The translations under genes were made by a program, and so were the position numbers. A stretch of 64,000 bases of DNA, from positions 11,224,001 through 11,288,000 of the forward strand of contig OX387612.1 in NCBI GenBank assembly GCA_947568835.1, in the 5' to 3' direction. The DNA comes from Protonemura montana (lineage: Eukaryota; Arthropoda; Insecta; Plecoptera; Nemouridae). The notes under the pieces are model-generated. The model was not told where the DNA came from, did no database searches, and worked only from the letters and a program-made list of their open reading frames with translations. Positions 1-12,300 of this stretch are shown here, one piece after another (the stretch's first letter is position 1; every line of letters starts with the position of its first letter).

Positions 1-241
1 TGAATTACTAATATTCTTGACATAAATGTATGTACCTCTAAAACGCTACACAGAATTACAATTAAACCCTGATTAGCGCAGATTTCCTTCAAATAAGATT
101 TTGATTAACATTTTTCTTTGGGGCTTGCGACACTGTCTACAGCCCAAGACTGTCTACAGGTGACAGTTTTCAATGTCGCCCAGATGGAGTGATGAACTAG
201 AGACTGCCCCGTGACCTGGAGGTCGTTGACTATCTTTTCAC

Positions 242-361
242 CTGATATCCAATCTTGGGCGACGGCGACCTCCTCGGCAGCTCCACTATGGGGGCGTTCT
301 CCACGTACGGGCTTCGGTTTGTGGTTGGTGAAGGACTGCGATATGGACGAGGACTTGTGTG
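242..361 (-). CDS. Paxillin-like exon, last one inside the window
   Basis: A 120-bp phase-0 exon between TTGTGTTTTAG and GTGAAAAG. It encodes HTSPRPYRSPSPTTNRSPYV then ENAPIVELPRRSPSPKIGYQ. The gene continues beyond the left edge, because a good donor follows and there is no stop. Confidence 0.55.
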
Positions 362-3300
362 CTAAAACACAAAGAGTTTAGTGAGATTAATCTCAGTAAG
401 ATTCAGTTCACTCATCGTGCTTTGCCAGCAACGTGATTTCAGATGACAGACACCGGTTTGCAGTCAAGTATAATTAATAAGACAGTCGTGAATTAATTAA
501 AATCTCTGATAATTGCGGTAATGAAGCCTATCCTATCATAAACACAGGTACCTTATCAGCTTACCTACTCATGTACCTACCACTCTTGGAACCTACCAAT
601 ATCATCTATGACAAAAAGATACAATTTTTGCATTTTTAACATTTCGAAATATTCAAAATGCGGTGATAGGGCCCATTCTATCATGGAACGAATTGCCATT
701 GGATTTTATATATGTTATTTCTATTTTACATAAATGATCTGCCGGAAGGGTTCTCTGAGGGTAGTTTGGTTTTCTTCGCTGTAGTAATGGGAGATACTTT
801 CGATGAATTGAACAGTGGTATAAGCAGCGCTATCGCCAGGCTGAATAAGTGGTTCTTCGCAAATAAATTAGTTCTCAACATATCTAAATCAAAATGTATT
901 CTGTTTACGAAGGATAAGGAAAACAATAGGACATTCAGTAATAGCTTCGATATGGCACCAAATATCAAATTTCTAGGTGTAAATATTGACCCTTTCCTCA
1001 ACTGGCATCATTATGTTGCCATGCTAACGCAGAAACTAACTGCGGCCTGCTACGCCCTTAGAAAAATATCTGCCATATCTAACTTAGAAACTGTGCTAAT
1101 GGTGTACCACGCTTACTTCCATTCTGTAATCAAATATGGCCTAATTTTTTGGGGTTACTCAACTCCTGCCAAAATAATTTTTAAAATCCAAAAACGAGCA
1201 ATTAGAATTGTAGCCAAAGTTAAAAAGCGGACCTGTGCAAGATACTATTTTGTGAAGTACAAAGTGCTGTCCCTGTTCTCTCAATATATCTATGACTGTG
1301 CAATTTTTGTGTATGAAAAATAAGACTGATTTTATTGTAAATAAGGATGTACATGATCATGACACCAGACAGACGCTCGACATTTTTGTAAACAAATATA
1401 GAACCACCAAGTTTGTCAAACAAATATGTGGAGCGTGCCCAACCATCTTCAATAAATTACCAGGCAATATAAGGTTAATGGACTCGCTATCTCAGTTCGA
1501 ATCTGGCCTGAAATCTTACTTACAAGAAAAGTCTTTTTATAATATTAATGACTAATTCACAAACACTGTGTGAATTCTATTATTTCATTGTTATTATCTA
1601 TGCTTCTACATTTTCTTGCTGACAAACATTGTATAAATGTGATATCTTATTGGTGGATCGCGAATCTCCTACAACATGTATATCAATTGTGTATACCATA
1701 TGTCATTTTGGAGTTAATAAAAAAAATATATATATATTAACAATGGTACCTACTGATACCTTCATGCACCTACCAAATTCTTCAATGGCAAAAGTTAACA
1801 TTGCAAACATTCTTTTTGCAAAATGTAAGATTTTGCTTCTGCAAGAATTTAAATTGAAAAATGTCTTTTACTGTTAAGGGACCAAAGGGACCAAAGGGAC
1901 CAAAAAATTACAGAACAAAACTATACAATTATATAAACCTAAAAACCCACTGACAGAAGAATTGCTAAGAATTGTATGCACCTGTTGATTGCTGCTGTTG
2001 TGGCTCGAATAATTGTAGGTGCGCACAGTGGATCGTGAGTCACGCGCAGGCGTCGGGGACGGCGACGCATGACGTCGCTGCGACGGCGGTGACATCTCGA
2101 TGTTCCTGCGAACAAAACAGGTTTAACATTAATTGGCAGTCCTTGGTGCTGTTGGACAGGAGCAGCCAACACAGTGTGTCAAAGTGAAAAGGCTAAGCGG
2201 TGGCCGGTCCTTGGTGCTGTTGGACAGGAGCAGCCAACACAGTGTGTCAAAGTGAAAAGGCTAAGCGGTGGCCGGTCCTTGGTGCTGTTGGACAGGAGCA
2301 GCCAACACAGTGTGTCAAAGTGAAAAGGCTAAGCGGTGGCCGGTCCTTGGTGCTGTTGGACAGGAGCAGCCAACACAGTGTGTCGAAGTGAAAAGGCTAA
2401 GCGGTGGCCGGTCCTTGGTGCTGTTGGTCAGGAGCAGCCAACACAGTGTGTCAAAGTGACAAGGCTAAGCGGTGGCCGGTCCTTGGTGCTGTTGGACAGG
2501 AGCAGCCAACACAGTGTGTCAAAGTGACAAGGCTAAGCGGTGGCCGGTCCTTGGTGCTGTTGGACAGGAGCAGCCAACACAGTGTGTCAAAGTGACAAGG
2601 CTAAGCGGTGGCCGGTCCTTGGTGCTGTTGGACAGGAGCAGCCAACACAGTGTGTCAAAGTGACAAGGCTAAGCGGTGGCCGGTCCTTGGTGCTGTTGGA
2701 CAGGAGCAGCCAACACAGTGTGTCAAAGTGACAAGGCTAAGCGGTGGCCGGTCCTTGGTGCTGTTGGACAGGAGCAGCCAACACAGTGTGTCAAAGTGAC
2801 AAGGCTAAGCGGTGGCCGGTCCTTGGTGCTGTTGGACAAGAGCAGCCAACACAGTTTGTCAAAATGACAAGGCTAAGCGGTGGCCGGTCCTTGGTGCTGT
2901 TGGACAGGAGCACGTGTTAGCACTGGGTTTTTCCTTACCTCTCAGCTCTGGGCGAGGCTGGCACGGAGCCAGTTCGTGAGTCGTACCCGTACACCTCGCG
3001 GTGGAGGCGTTGATTGGACGGCGACTTGTCGCGATAGCGCTCCTGGTGTTGGGGCGACGAAGTTGACCTGCCTTGTCTCGTAGAGCCTAAGTGGGGTACA
3101 AACACAGGGTAAGCCGTGCGATTGCTAACTCAAAAGTTAGAACAACAACTTCATTCGCCTTGCTTATCAACCTCTAGACAGCATGGATTTGTGGAGGAAT
3201 CCTGTTGTTCACGTTGTACCGTCCTTCGAAAGGGACGTTAAGCCGGTGGTCCCCTTGGTTTTCAACAGGAGTGAGCTACGTGCCGGCACCGGGTTACCCC

Positions 3301-6300
3301 TCCTTCTTCTAGGCTATGTTAGGTTATTTATCATCCACTCATTCACCGACGCCATTAGACCAGTGCCGCATGGCCAGATGTCAAGACAGTGCTAAGTTAA
3401 ACACCACTAATCAATCAATTAGCTAACAAATGGTTTACCTGAAGAAGTCTTCTCGTAGTAGACTTCTTTGTGAACATTACGTCTCGGAACTTGAGGACTT
3501 TCTGGCTGCCGCAGCGGTGAAGGTGACCTTGTGGATCGCTGATGCTCTCGACTCTCTGACCTTGAAACACACCAAGGACATTTATTTATTTATTTTTTTA
3601 TTTTTTTTTTTTGAAGAAAAAACCTTTATTTGCATATTTAATACCGGTAGCAGAAAGGAATACTAAAAGTATTTACCTAAACTATCTACTATTTATATTT
3701 AGACGGACATCTTTCTTTTAAAAATGTTAACATAATTTTCAGTCCCTTCCATTGTCCTTCTTTATAGCGAACGGTTTGTCGTGTTGGTAACACCGGTTCT
3801 CGTTAGATCACCGAAGTTAAACAACACTGTGCTGGGTCATGTATTGGATGGGTGACCATCATACATATGACCAGTTCTGTTCGGGAGAGAGGTTGGAGGG
3901 ATGAAAGTTAAGCAACACTGCGCTGGGTCAGGTATTGGATGGGTGACCATCATACACATGACCAGTTCTGTTCGGGAGAGAGGTTGGAGGGATGAAAGTT
4001 AAGCAACACTGCGCTGGGTCAAGTATTGGATGGGTGACCATCATACACATGGCCAGTTCTGTTCGGGAGAGAGGTTGGAGGACTGAAAGTTAAGCAACAC
4101 TGCGCTGGGTCAGGTATTGGATGGGTGACCATCATACACATGACCAGTTCTGTTCGGGAGAGAGGTTGGAGGGATGAAAGTTAAGCAACACTGCGCTGGG
4201 TCAAGTATTGGATGGGTGACCATCATACACATGGCCAGTTCTGTTCGGGAGAGAGGTTGGAGGAATGAAAGTTAAGCAACACTGCGCTGGGTCAGGTATT
4301 GGATGGGTGACCATCATACACATGACCAGTTCTGTTCGGGAGAGAGGTTGGAGGGATGAAAGTTAAGCAACACTGCGCTGGGTCAAGTATTGGATGGGTG
4401 ACCATCATACACATGGCCAGTTCTGTTCGGGAGAGAGGTTGGAGGGATGAAAGTTAAGCAACACTGCGCTGGGTCAAGTATTGGATGGGTGACCATCATA
4501 CACATGACCAGTTCTGTTCAGCAGAGAGGTTGGAGGGATGAAAGTTAGTACAGCAACTTCACTCGCCTTGCTTATCAACCTCTCGACAGCATGGATTTGT
4601 GGAGGAATCCTGTTGTTCGCGTTGTACCGTCCTTCGGAAGGGAAGTTAAGCCGGTGGTCCCCTTGGTCTTCGACAGGAGTAGGCTACGTGCCGACACCAG
4701 ATTGTCCTTTCTTTCTAGGCTAGGTTAGGTTCATCATCATCCACTCATTCACCGACGCCATAAGACCAGTGCCATAAGGCCAGATGTCAAAACAGTGCTA
4801 AGTTAAACACAACAACTGAAGCTAGTGAAGTTATTTCAGGTGTTAATAAAGTTAAGTTGGTTTACCTGTTCGACTCGTTGAATATGAGTTCGCGGTTAAC
4901 TGAGTTGGATCTCTTTGATTCGCTAGGTTGGTAGTTCTGCGGAGGACCGGTGTTGTACGTGTGGTAGGTCCGTTCAACGGAACGAGACACCTGCTCCCGA
5001 GGTGGGGTCGAAGGGGACTCCAGGGGTTCCCTAGGGAAGTAATATTAGTGAGGTTAGACTTTGAGATCAAGGCACCTAAGTTTGATGGAATTATGTGAAG
5101 GTGGCAGCTTGATTTGATTTTAATTTGGTTTGAAATTTGATAGAAATTTGCACTTTTTGTATCGAAATTACTTAACAAATCTGATTTGTTCAACAATAAA
5201 ATATTGTTTGACTGAAATTTGTCAGTGACCTAAAGACTTCACCTAAACATACACTATTCAAAATATTTAGATTTGATTTAAAAAATATTTTTTTAAAATA
5301 TTTGATATTTCTGAACTGATAAGGTTATGAACGTTTTTGGAAAAGGAAGAGTAAAACAAATTGTTGCTTCAAAGAAATCTAATCATCATATGCAATTCCT
5401 TGGAGTCTGATTTATGCTAAAATACAAAATTAAGACTTAATCTTAGCAAACAAGGTATGAAAAGTAGACTAAGATTTATATAATTTAAGACCGTAAAATA
5501 TCGCAAAATTTGGAGTATTTTTTCGCAGTATATTTATTTGAAAAAACCACATTTTGAGACAAAATTTCCAAGCCGCTTTTAAGAAATGCATTTTAAAAAT
5601 AACAAATCAACATAATGCCAAGCCATAGAGTAGTTACACAAATGTGAACGCGTCTCAGCAAGCCGTGTCATGCGTTACTCACAGGAGTCCAGGATCAACA
5701 CCTCCTCTTGAGATGGGAACTGCGTCGTTAGACCGCGACCGACCTCTGCTACCTGCAGAACAATGCGTCGTTAAACTTCATCTTGTATTTATATAGCACA
5801 AATAACAAAACTTATGTTAAACTGTCTTCGTTTCTAGGTAGTTCTAACCAATTGAGCTACTTGGACCCCGATCTCCACCTGTCGTGGGTGTTGCTCTAAC
5901 CAATTGAGCTACTTGGACCCCGATCTCCACCTGTCGCGGGTGTTGCTCTAACCAATTGAGCTACTTGGACCCCGATCTCCACCTTTCGCGGGTGTTGCTC
6001 TAACCAATTGAGCTACTTGAACCCCGATCTCCACCTGTCACGGGTGTTGCTCTAACCAATTGAGCTACTTGGACCCCGATCTCCACCTGTCACGGGTGTT
6101 GCTCTAACCAATTGAGCTACTTGAACCCCGATCTCCACCTGTCGCGGGTGTCGCTCTAACCAATTGAGCTACTTGGACCCCGATCTCCACCTGTCATAGG
6201 TGTTGCTCTAACCAATTGAGCTACTTGGACCCCGATCTCCACCTGTCATAGGTGTTGCTCTAACCAATTGAGCTACTTGGACCCCGATCTCCACCTGTCG

Positions 6301-9300
6301 TGGGTGTTGCTCTAACCAATTAAGCTACTTGGACCCCGATCTCTACCTATCGCGGGTGTTGCTCTAACCAATTGAGCTACTTGGACCCCGATCTCCACCT
6401 GTCGCGGGTGTCGCTCTAACCAATTGAGCTACTTGGACCCCGATCTCCACCTGTCGCGGGTGTTGCTCTAACCAATTGAGCTACTTGGACACATAATTTG
6501 TTGACATAATTTTAGTGTATTTGATGAGAATGACAGTTCTCCAAGGAGTAGAACCAAGAGGCTGTGAATACTCACAGTCACTCTGATTCTAGAGACGCTA
6601 TATCACGTCACAACCTGTCAATCTCGAGTAAATCAGCACATATAATCCGTTTAATTCTGTAAAATCAGATTTTTATGTTTGACATACCCTGATCTCCCGA
6701 ACCGAAGCCGACTCTCTGTGCATGATGCAAGTCAACCAACAAACTGTCCAACTCAGTCAAGTTCTTCCTGAGTCCAGCATCTTCAACTCCCACCGTCCGT
6801 TGAGTCGAAGACTTCCCTCCAGTGGAACTATTGTTGTACGTCTCATAAGAGATCGTCTTGTAAGAAGTCACGCCTGGAGCTGACGAGGTGGTGCTCTGAA
6901 ACGCAGTCAGGTATTAGCAAGGTTAGAAGAGAATAGAATTAAAAATGATCCAAACCTCGGGACTTAAGTTTTTTCACAACGATTTTTTGAATAAACAACA
7001 GTATATTACAAGAAAATTTCCATAAAAAAACAGATGGTTTGGCGTGTTGGAAACACCAGTCCTCGTGAGATATTGAAGTTAAGCAACACTGCGCTGGGTC
7101 AGGTATTGAGTGGGTGACCATCGAACGGTTTGGCGTGTTGTAAACACCGGTTGGTGCTGTTGGACAGGAGCAGCCAACACAGTGTGTCAAAGTGACAAGG
7201 CTAAGCGGTGGCCGGTCCTTGGTGCTGTTGGACAGGAGCAGCCAACACAGTGTGTCAAAGTGACAAGGCTAAGCGGTGGCCAGTCCTTGGTGCTGTTGGA
7301 CAGGAGCAGCCAACACAGTGTGTCAAAGTGACAAGGCTAAGCGGTGGCCGGTCCTTGGTGCTGTTGGACAGGAGCAGCCAACACAGTGTGTCAAAGTGAC
7401 AAGGCTAAGCGGTGGCCGGTCCTTGGTGCTGTTGTACAGGAGCAGCCAACATAGTGTGTCAAAGTGACAAGGCTAAGCGGTGGCCGGTCCTTGGTGCTGT
7501 TGGACAGGAGCAGCCAACACAGTGTGTCAAAGTGACAAGGCTAAGCGGTGGCCGGTCCTTGGTGCTGTTGGACAGGAGCAGCCAACACAGTGTGTCAGAG
7601 TGACAAAGCTAAGCGGTGGCCGGTCCTTGGTGCTGTTGGACAGGAGCAGCCAACACAGTGTGTTAAAGTGACAAGGCTAAGCGGTGGCCGGTCCTTGGTG
7701 CTGTTGGACACGAGCAGCCAACACAGTGTGTCAAAGTGACAAGGCTAAGCGGTGGCCGGTCCTTGGTGCTGTTGGACAGGAGCAGCCAACACAGTGTGTC
7801 AAAGTGACAAGGCTAAGCGGTGGCCAGTCCTTGGTGCTGTTGGACAGGAGCAGCCAACACAGTGTGTCAAAGTGACAAGGCTAAGCGGTGGCCGGTCCTT
7901 GGTGCTGTTGGACAGGAGCAGCCAACACAGTGTGTCAAAGTGACAAAGCTAAGCGGTGGCCGGTTCTTGGTACTGTTAAAAAGGAGACGTCTGCATGCCA
8001 GCACCGGGTTCACCCTCGGTTCCCTGGCAGGTTAAGCAACTCACAACAAGGTCGACGACTCCTGGGCTGGGCGCACGCTCAGAAACGACCGTCGTGGTGT
8101 TAGCAGGGGCCAGGTACTCCACCTGGTAACCGGGCTTGGTCACGTGCTTGACGGTTCTCGTCTCTTCGCGGTAGATCTTTGTCTTTGCAGTCTGTCCTGG
8201 CTGGCCGTTCAGCGTGGCGGGTTGGCCACGAAGCACGCTGGTCTGAAGGTCTTCGAGGAGGGCGTCTAAAGGGGGACAAAAATATACCATGTTGGTGAAT
8301 ACAGTTATCTACGAAGAGCACCTCACACAATTAACATAGCAATAAGCACAAGCATAGCACACAAGGATCTTAAAACTTGGTTATCATATGGGACGGCCCA
8401 CAATTGACATAGCGATAAGCACAAGCATAGCACACAAGGATCTTAAAACTTGGTTATCATATGGGACGGCACACAATTGACATAGCAATAAGCACAAGCA
8501 TAGCACACAAGGATCTTAAAACTTGGTTATCATATGGGACTGCACACAATTGACATAGCAATAAGCACAAGCATAGCACATAAGGATCTTAAAACTTGGT
8601 TATCATATGGGACTGCATACAATTGACATAGCAATAAGCACAAGCATAGCGCACAAGGATCTTAAAACTTGGTTATCATATGGGACTGCACACAATTGAC
8701 ATAGCAATAAGCACAAGCATAGCATACAAGGATCTTAAAACTTGGTTATCATATGGGACTGCACACAATTGACATAGCAATAAGCACAAGCATAGCACAC
8801 AAGGATCTTAAAACTTGGTTATCATATGGGACTGCACACAATTAACATAGCAATAAGCACAAGCATAGCACACAAGGATCTTAAACTTGGTTATCATATG
8901 GGACTGCACACAATTGACATAGAAAAGGGTCATTCCATGTCAATTCAACCAATTTTTTTTTTTTAAATTGACCATCACCTCTTAGAAATCGACCCAAATT
9001 GGTACTTTGGTGACCACATAATTTCTTTTGTTGATATATTTTTTTGTTTTCCTCTGAGTCAAATGGTTCGCCCGGTACGGCTCCGAAACGGCGGGACGGC
9101 ACTGAATTTTGGGGCACACGCGCCGCTTTTCTTTCTCAAATTACGTCGGCTGCAGGTAAGATATATTAATGGAAAGAAATTTGCTTGCAAGGTATTTAAA
9201 TTTTGTTTCATAAATCGTACATTTCGTTTATTAAACCCCGCCCCCTTCCCCCTTTTTATTATACTTTTCTTACTTTTTATTAATTTTTTGGTTGCTTTTA

Positions 9301-12300
9301 TTTCAAGTTTTGATGTTGTGAAGAAAGTTGATGGTGGTACTGTTTTTTTCAACGCTCTACCCTGGCTATTTGAGATCATTTCTTCATATCGCGTTGCCCA
9401 AAAACAATAAAAAAAAAAAACTTCTGCATATGCATTTGTCCACTTATAATCTTAGCCTTGTGAATCGCTTTGAAATCTGCAAGATGACCACAAAAACAAT
9501 GACACAATTGCAAACAATAAACACACTAATCCCTCTTCCCCCGCTCAAGCCACGCCCCAATCAGACCGTCGTCTGCACGGCGCCAAATAAAGACAATACG
9601 TGACCCAATTTCCAGCCGCTGTGTGAAATCTCCACGACGTCGCCGTCATAAACAACAACGACGCCGACCGACGCTGAAATAGACGCCGCTCTGAGCCGAC
9701 GTCGGAGAGAAGTGTTTGCAGTGCAGCGCGTCATCGACGTCCTAATTTTAGAGCGTCGATGAATTATTTACTCGTCTCACGAGGACGTTCAACGATAAGT
9801 TGATCAGAAGCTCCCTGATTAAACTCGGTTTTAGGGAAATACTGAAATGCTAAGAGTGATTGCAAAAAATAATGGAAAACAACAAAAAAATATATTCGAC
9901 AGGAGTGCTCTTCGACAGGAGTAGGCTACGTGCCGGCACCAGGTTTCCCCTCCCCCCTTCTAGGCTAGGTTAGGTTTATCATCATCCTCATCATCCTCAT
10001 CCACTCATTCACCGACGCCATTAGACCAGTGCCACATGACCAGTTGTCAAAACAGTGCGTCGTTAAACACCACAAATCAATCATCAATCAATTTTCCCAC
10101 TTTTTTAACAGAGAATTAGACTCAGATACGAGTTTATTGCTAATTGTCTTCATAAATGTGCCGAGAGCCAGAATCGACTTACGGGTAGATTTGTGTTTTG
10201 AAAGTTGTTCAGGGAAATACTGAAATGCTAAGAGTGATTGCAAAAAATAATGGAAAACAACAAAAAAATATAAAAAATACTGAATACAGGCACGTGCAAT
10301 CAGGGTAAAATTGAAAAGCAGCAAAAATTTTAAGGTTTCAAATTTGAAAATGAAAAAATATTACATTTTTTTCGCAGGCCTCCATCCCGCCCCGGAAGCA
10401 TGGCACTCGTTTCACAATTCATCGCCTCTGCCTTACACTATCAAAGATCGCTTCACACTTCATCGCCTCTGCCTTACACTATCAAAGATCGCTTCACACT
10501 TCATCGCCTCTGCCTTACACTATCAAAGATCGCTTCACACTACATTGCCTCTGCCTTACACTATCAAAGATCGCTTCACACTTCATCGCCTCTGACTTAC
10601 ACTATCAAAGATCGCTTCACACTTCATCGCCTCTGCCTTACACTATCAAAGATTGCTTCACACTACATCGCCTCTGCCTTACACTATCAAAGATCGCTTC
10701 ACACTTCATCGCCTCTGACTTACACTATCAAAGATCGCTTCACAGTACATCGCCTCTGCCTTACACTATCAAAGATCGCTTCACACTTCATCGCCTCTGC
10801 CTTACACTATCAAAGATTGCTTCACACTTCATCGCCTCTGCCTTACACTATCAAAGATTGCTTCACACTACATCGCCTCTGCCTTACACTATCAAAGATC
10901 GCTTCACACTTCATCGCCTCTGCCTTACACTATCAAAGATTGCTTCACACTACATCGCCTCTGCCTTACACTATCAAAGATCGCTTCACACTTCATCGCC
11001 TCTGACTTACACTATCAAAGATTGCTTCACACTTCATCGCCTCTGACTTACACTATCAAAGATCGCTTCACACTACATTGCCTCTGCCTTACACTATCAA
11101 AGATCGCTTCACACTTCATCGCCTCTGCCTTACACTATCAAAGATCTCTTCACACTTCATCGCCTCTGCCTTACACTATCAAAGATCGCTTCACACTACA
11201 TTGCCTCTGACTTACACTATCAAAGATCGCTTCACACTTCATCGCCTCTGCCTTACACTATCAAAGATCGCTTCACAATTCATCGCCTCTGCCTTACACT
11301 ATCAAAGATCGCTTCACAATTCATCGCCTCTGCCTTACACTATCAAAGATCGCTTCACACTACATTGCCTCTGCCTTACACTATCAAAGATCGCTTCACA
11401 CTTCATCGCCTCTGCCTTACACTATCAAAGATCGCTTCACAATTCATCGCCTCTGCCTTACACTATCAAAGATCGCTTCACAATTCATCGCCTCTGCCTT
11501 ACACTATCAAAGATCGCTTCACACTACATCGCCTCTGCCTTACACTATCAAAGATTGTGCAGCCCGTTGCAAGCAACAGGAATCTCTGATGTGCGGACAT
11601 GCAAGGATTCATGCAAGGATCAACAATGTCGTGAAGGTAGAATGCATTGCTCAGCTTTTCGGCTGGTATAATGCTGTCATGCTTGGTAGTTAGTTGGTTT
11701 AACATTCCAAGATGGAATCGAGAAGAAAGAGAGAGGCAGTAAAAAGGCTCCAATTGGTTTTCCCTGATTATAAATAGCAATTAGGGTCAGCTTTGGGTTG
11801 CTATATCTATAAGAAATATAACTTGGATCTCTTTTTAGTTAATTAAGAAAAACTATTTCAACTGGGTTTTGAATGCTAAGTAAAGGGCTACTAAATTTCC
11901 CGACGTTTCGTAACATATACTAGTTACTTCTCGGAGGTTTGAGCAGTCCTGACAATTTTCCAATAACAAAAGAACCACATAAAATTATAACAATTATCAA
12001 GTTCAAGCTTCCTAAATGCATCTAAACAAAATAATCAGGGTCAATAACTTAAAAACTAATGTATTATGTATTTTCTGAAATGAGATCTCGAACACATTGG
12101 CGTTTTTTAACTAAATAATTATGTGTATGTGTATGGTTCTCCTTTATGGTGAATAACACGTGGGTCAACTTTTGGATACAGTATTTTGTTAATAATTTGG
12201 TATAGCCAATGAAAAACTCTGTCACTGTGCCGTATATCAAATGGATTATGAGGTTTGTATTAGGATGCCTTGGTGCTCACCTAAATTGCTGTCCCCGTGA

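Noticed and set aside
3768..4550. Functional 5S rRNA gene cluster
   Set aside because: The 5' third of 5S is diverged or absent in the units and the spacing sequence belongs to the mobile element.
5845..6490. A cluster of functional tRNA genes
   Set aside because: Each 52-bp unit lacks room for a complete cloverleaf; only the A-box half and a T-arm-like piece are present.
10400..11671. Frames of about 200 residues in the 41-bp array
   Set aside because: The repeat unit lacks stops in some frames; purely satellite.
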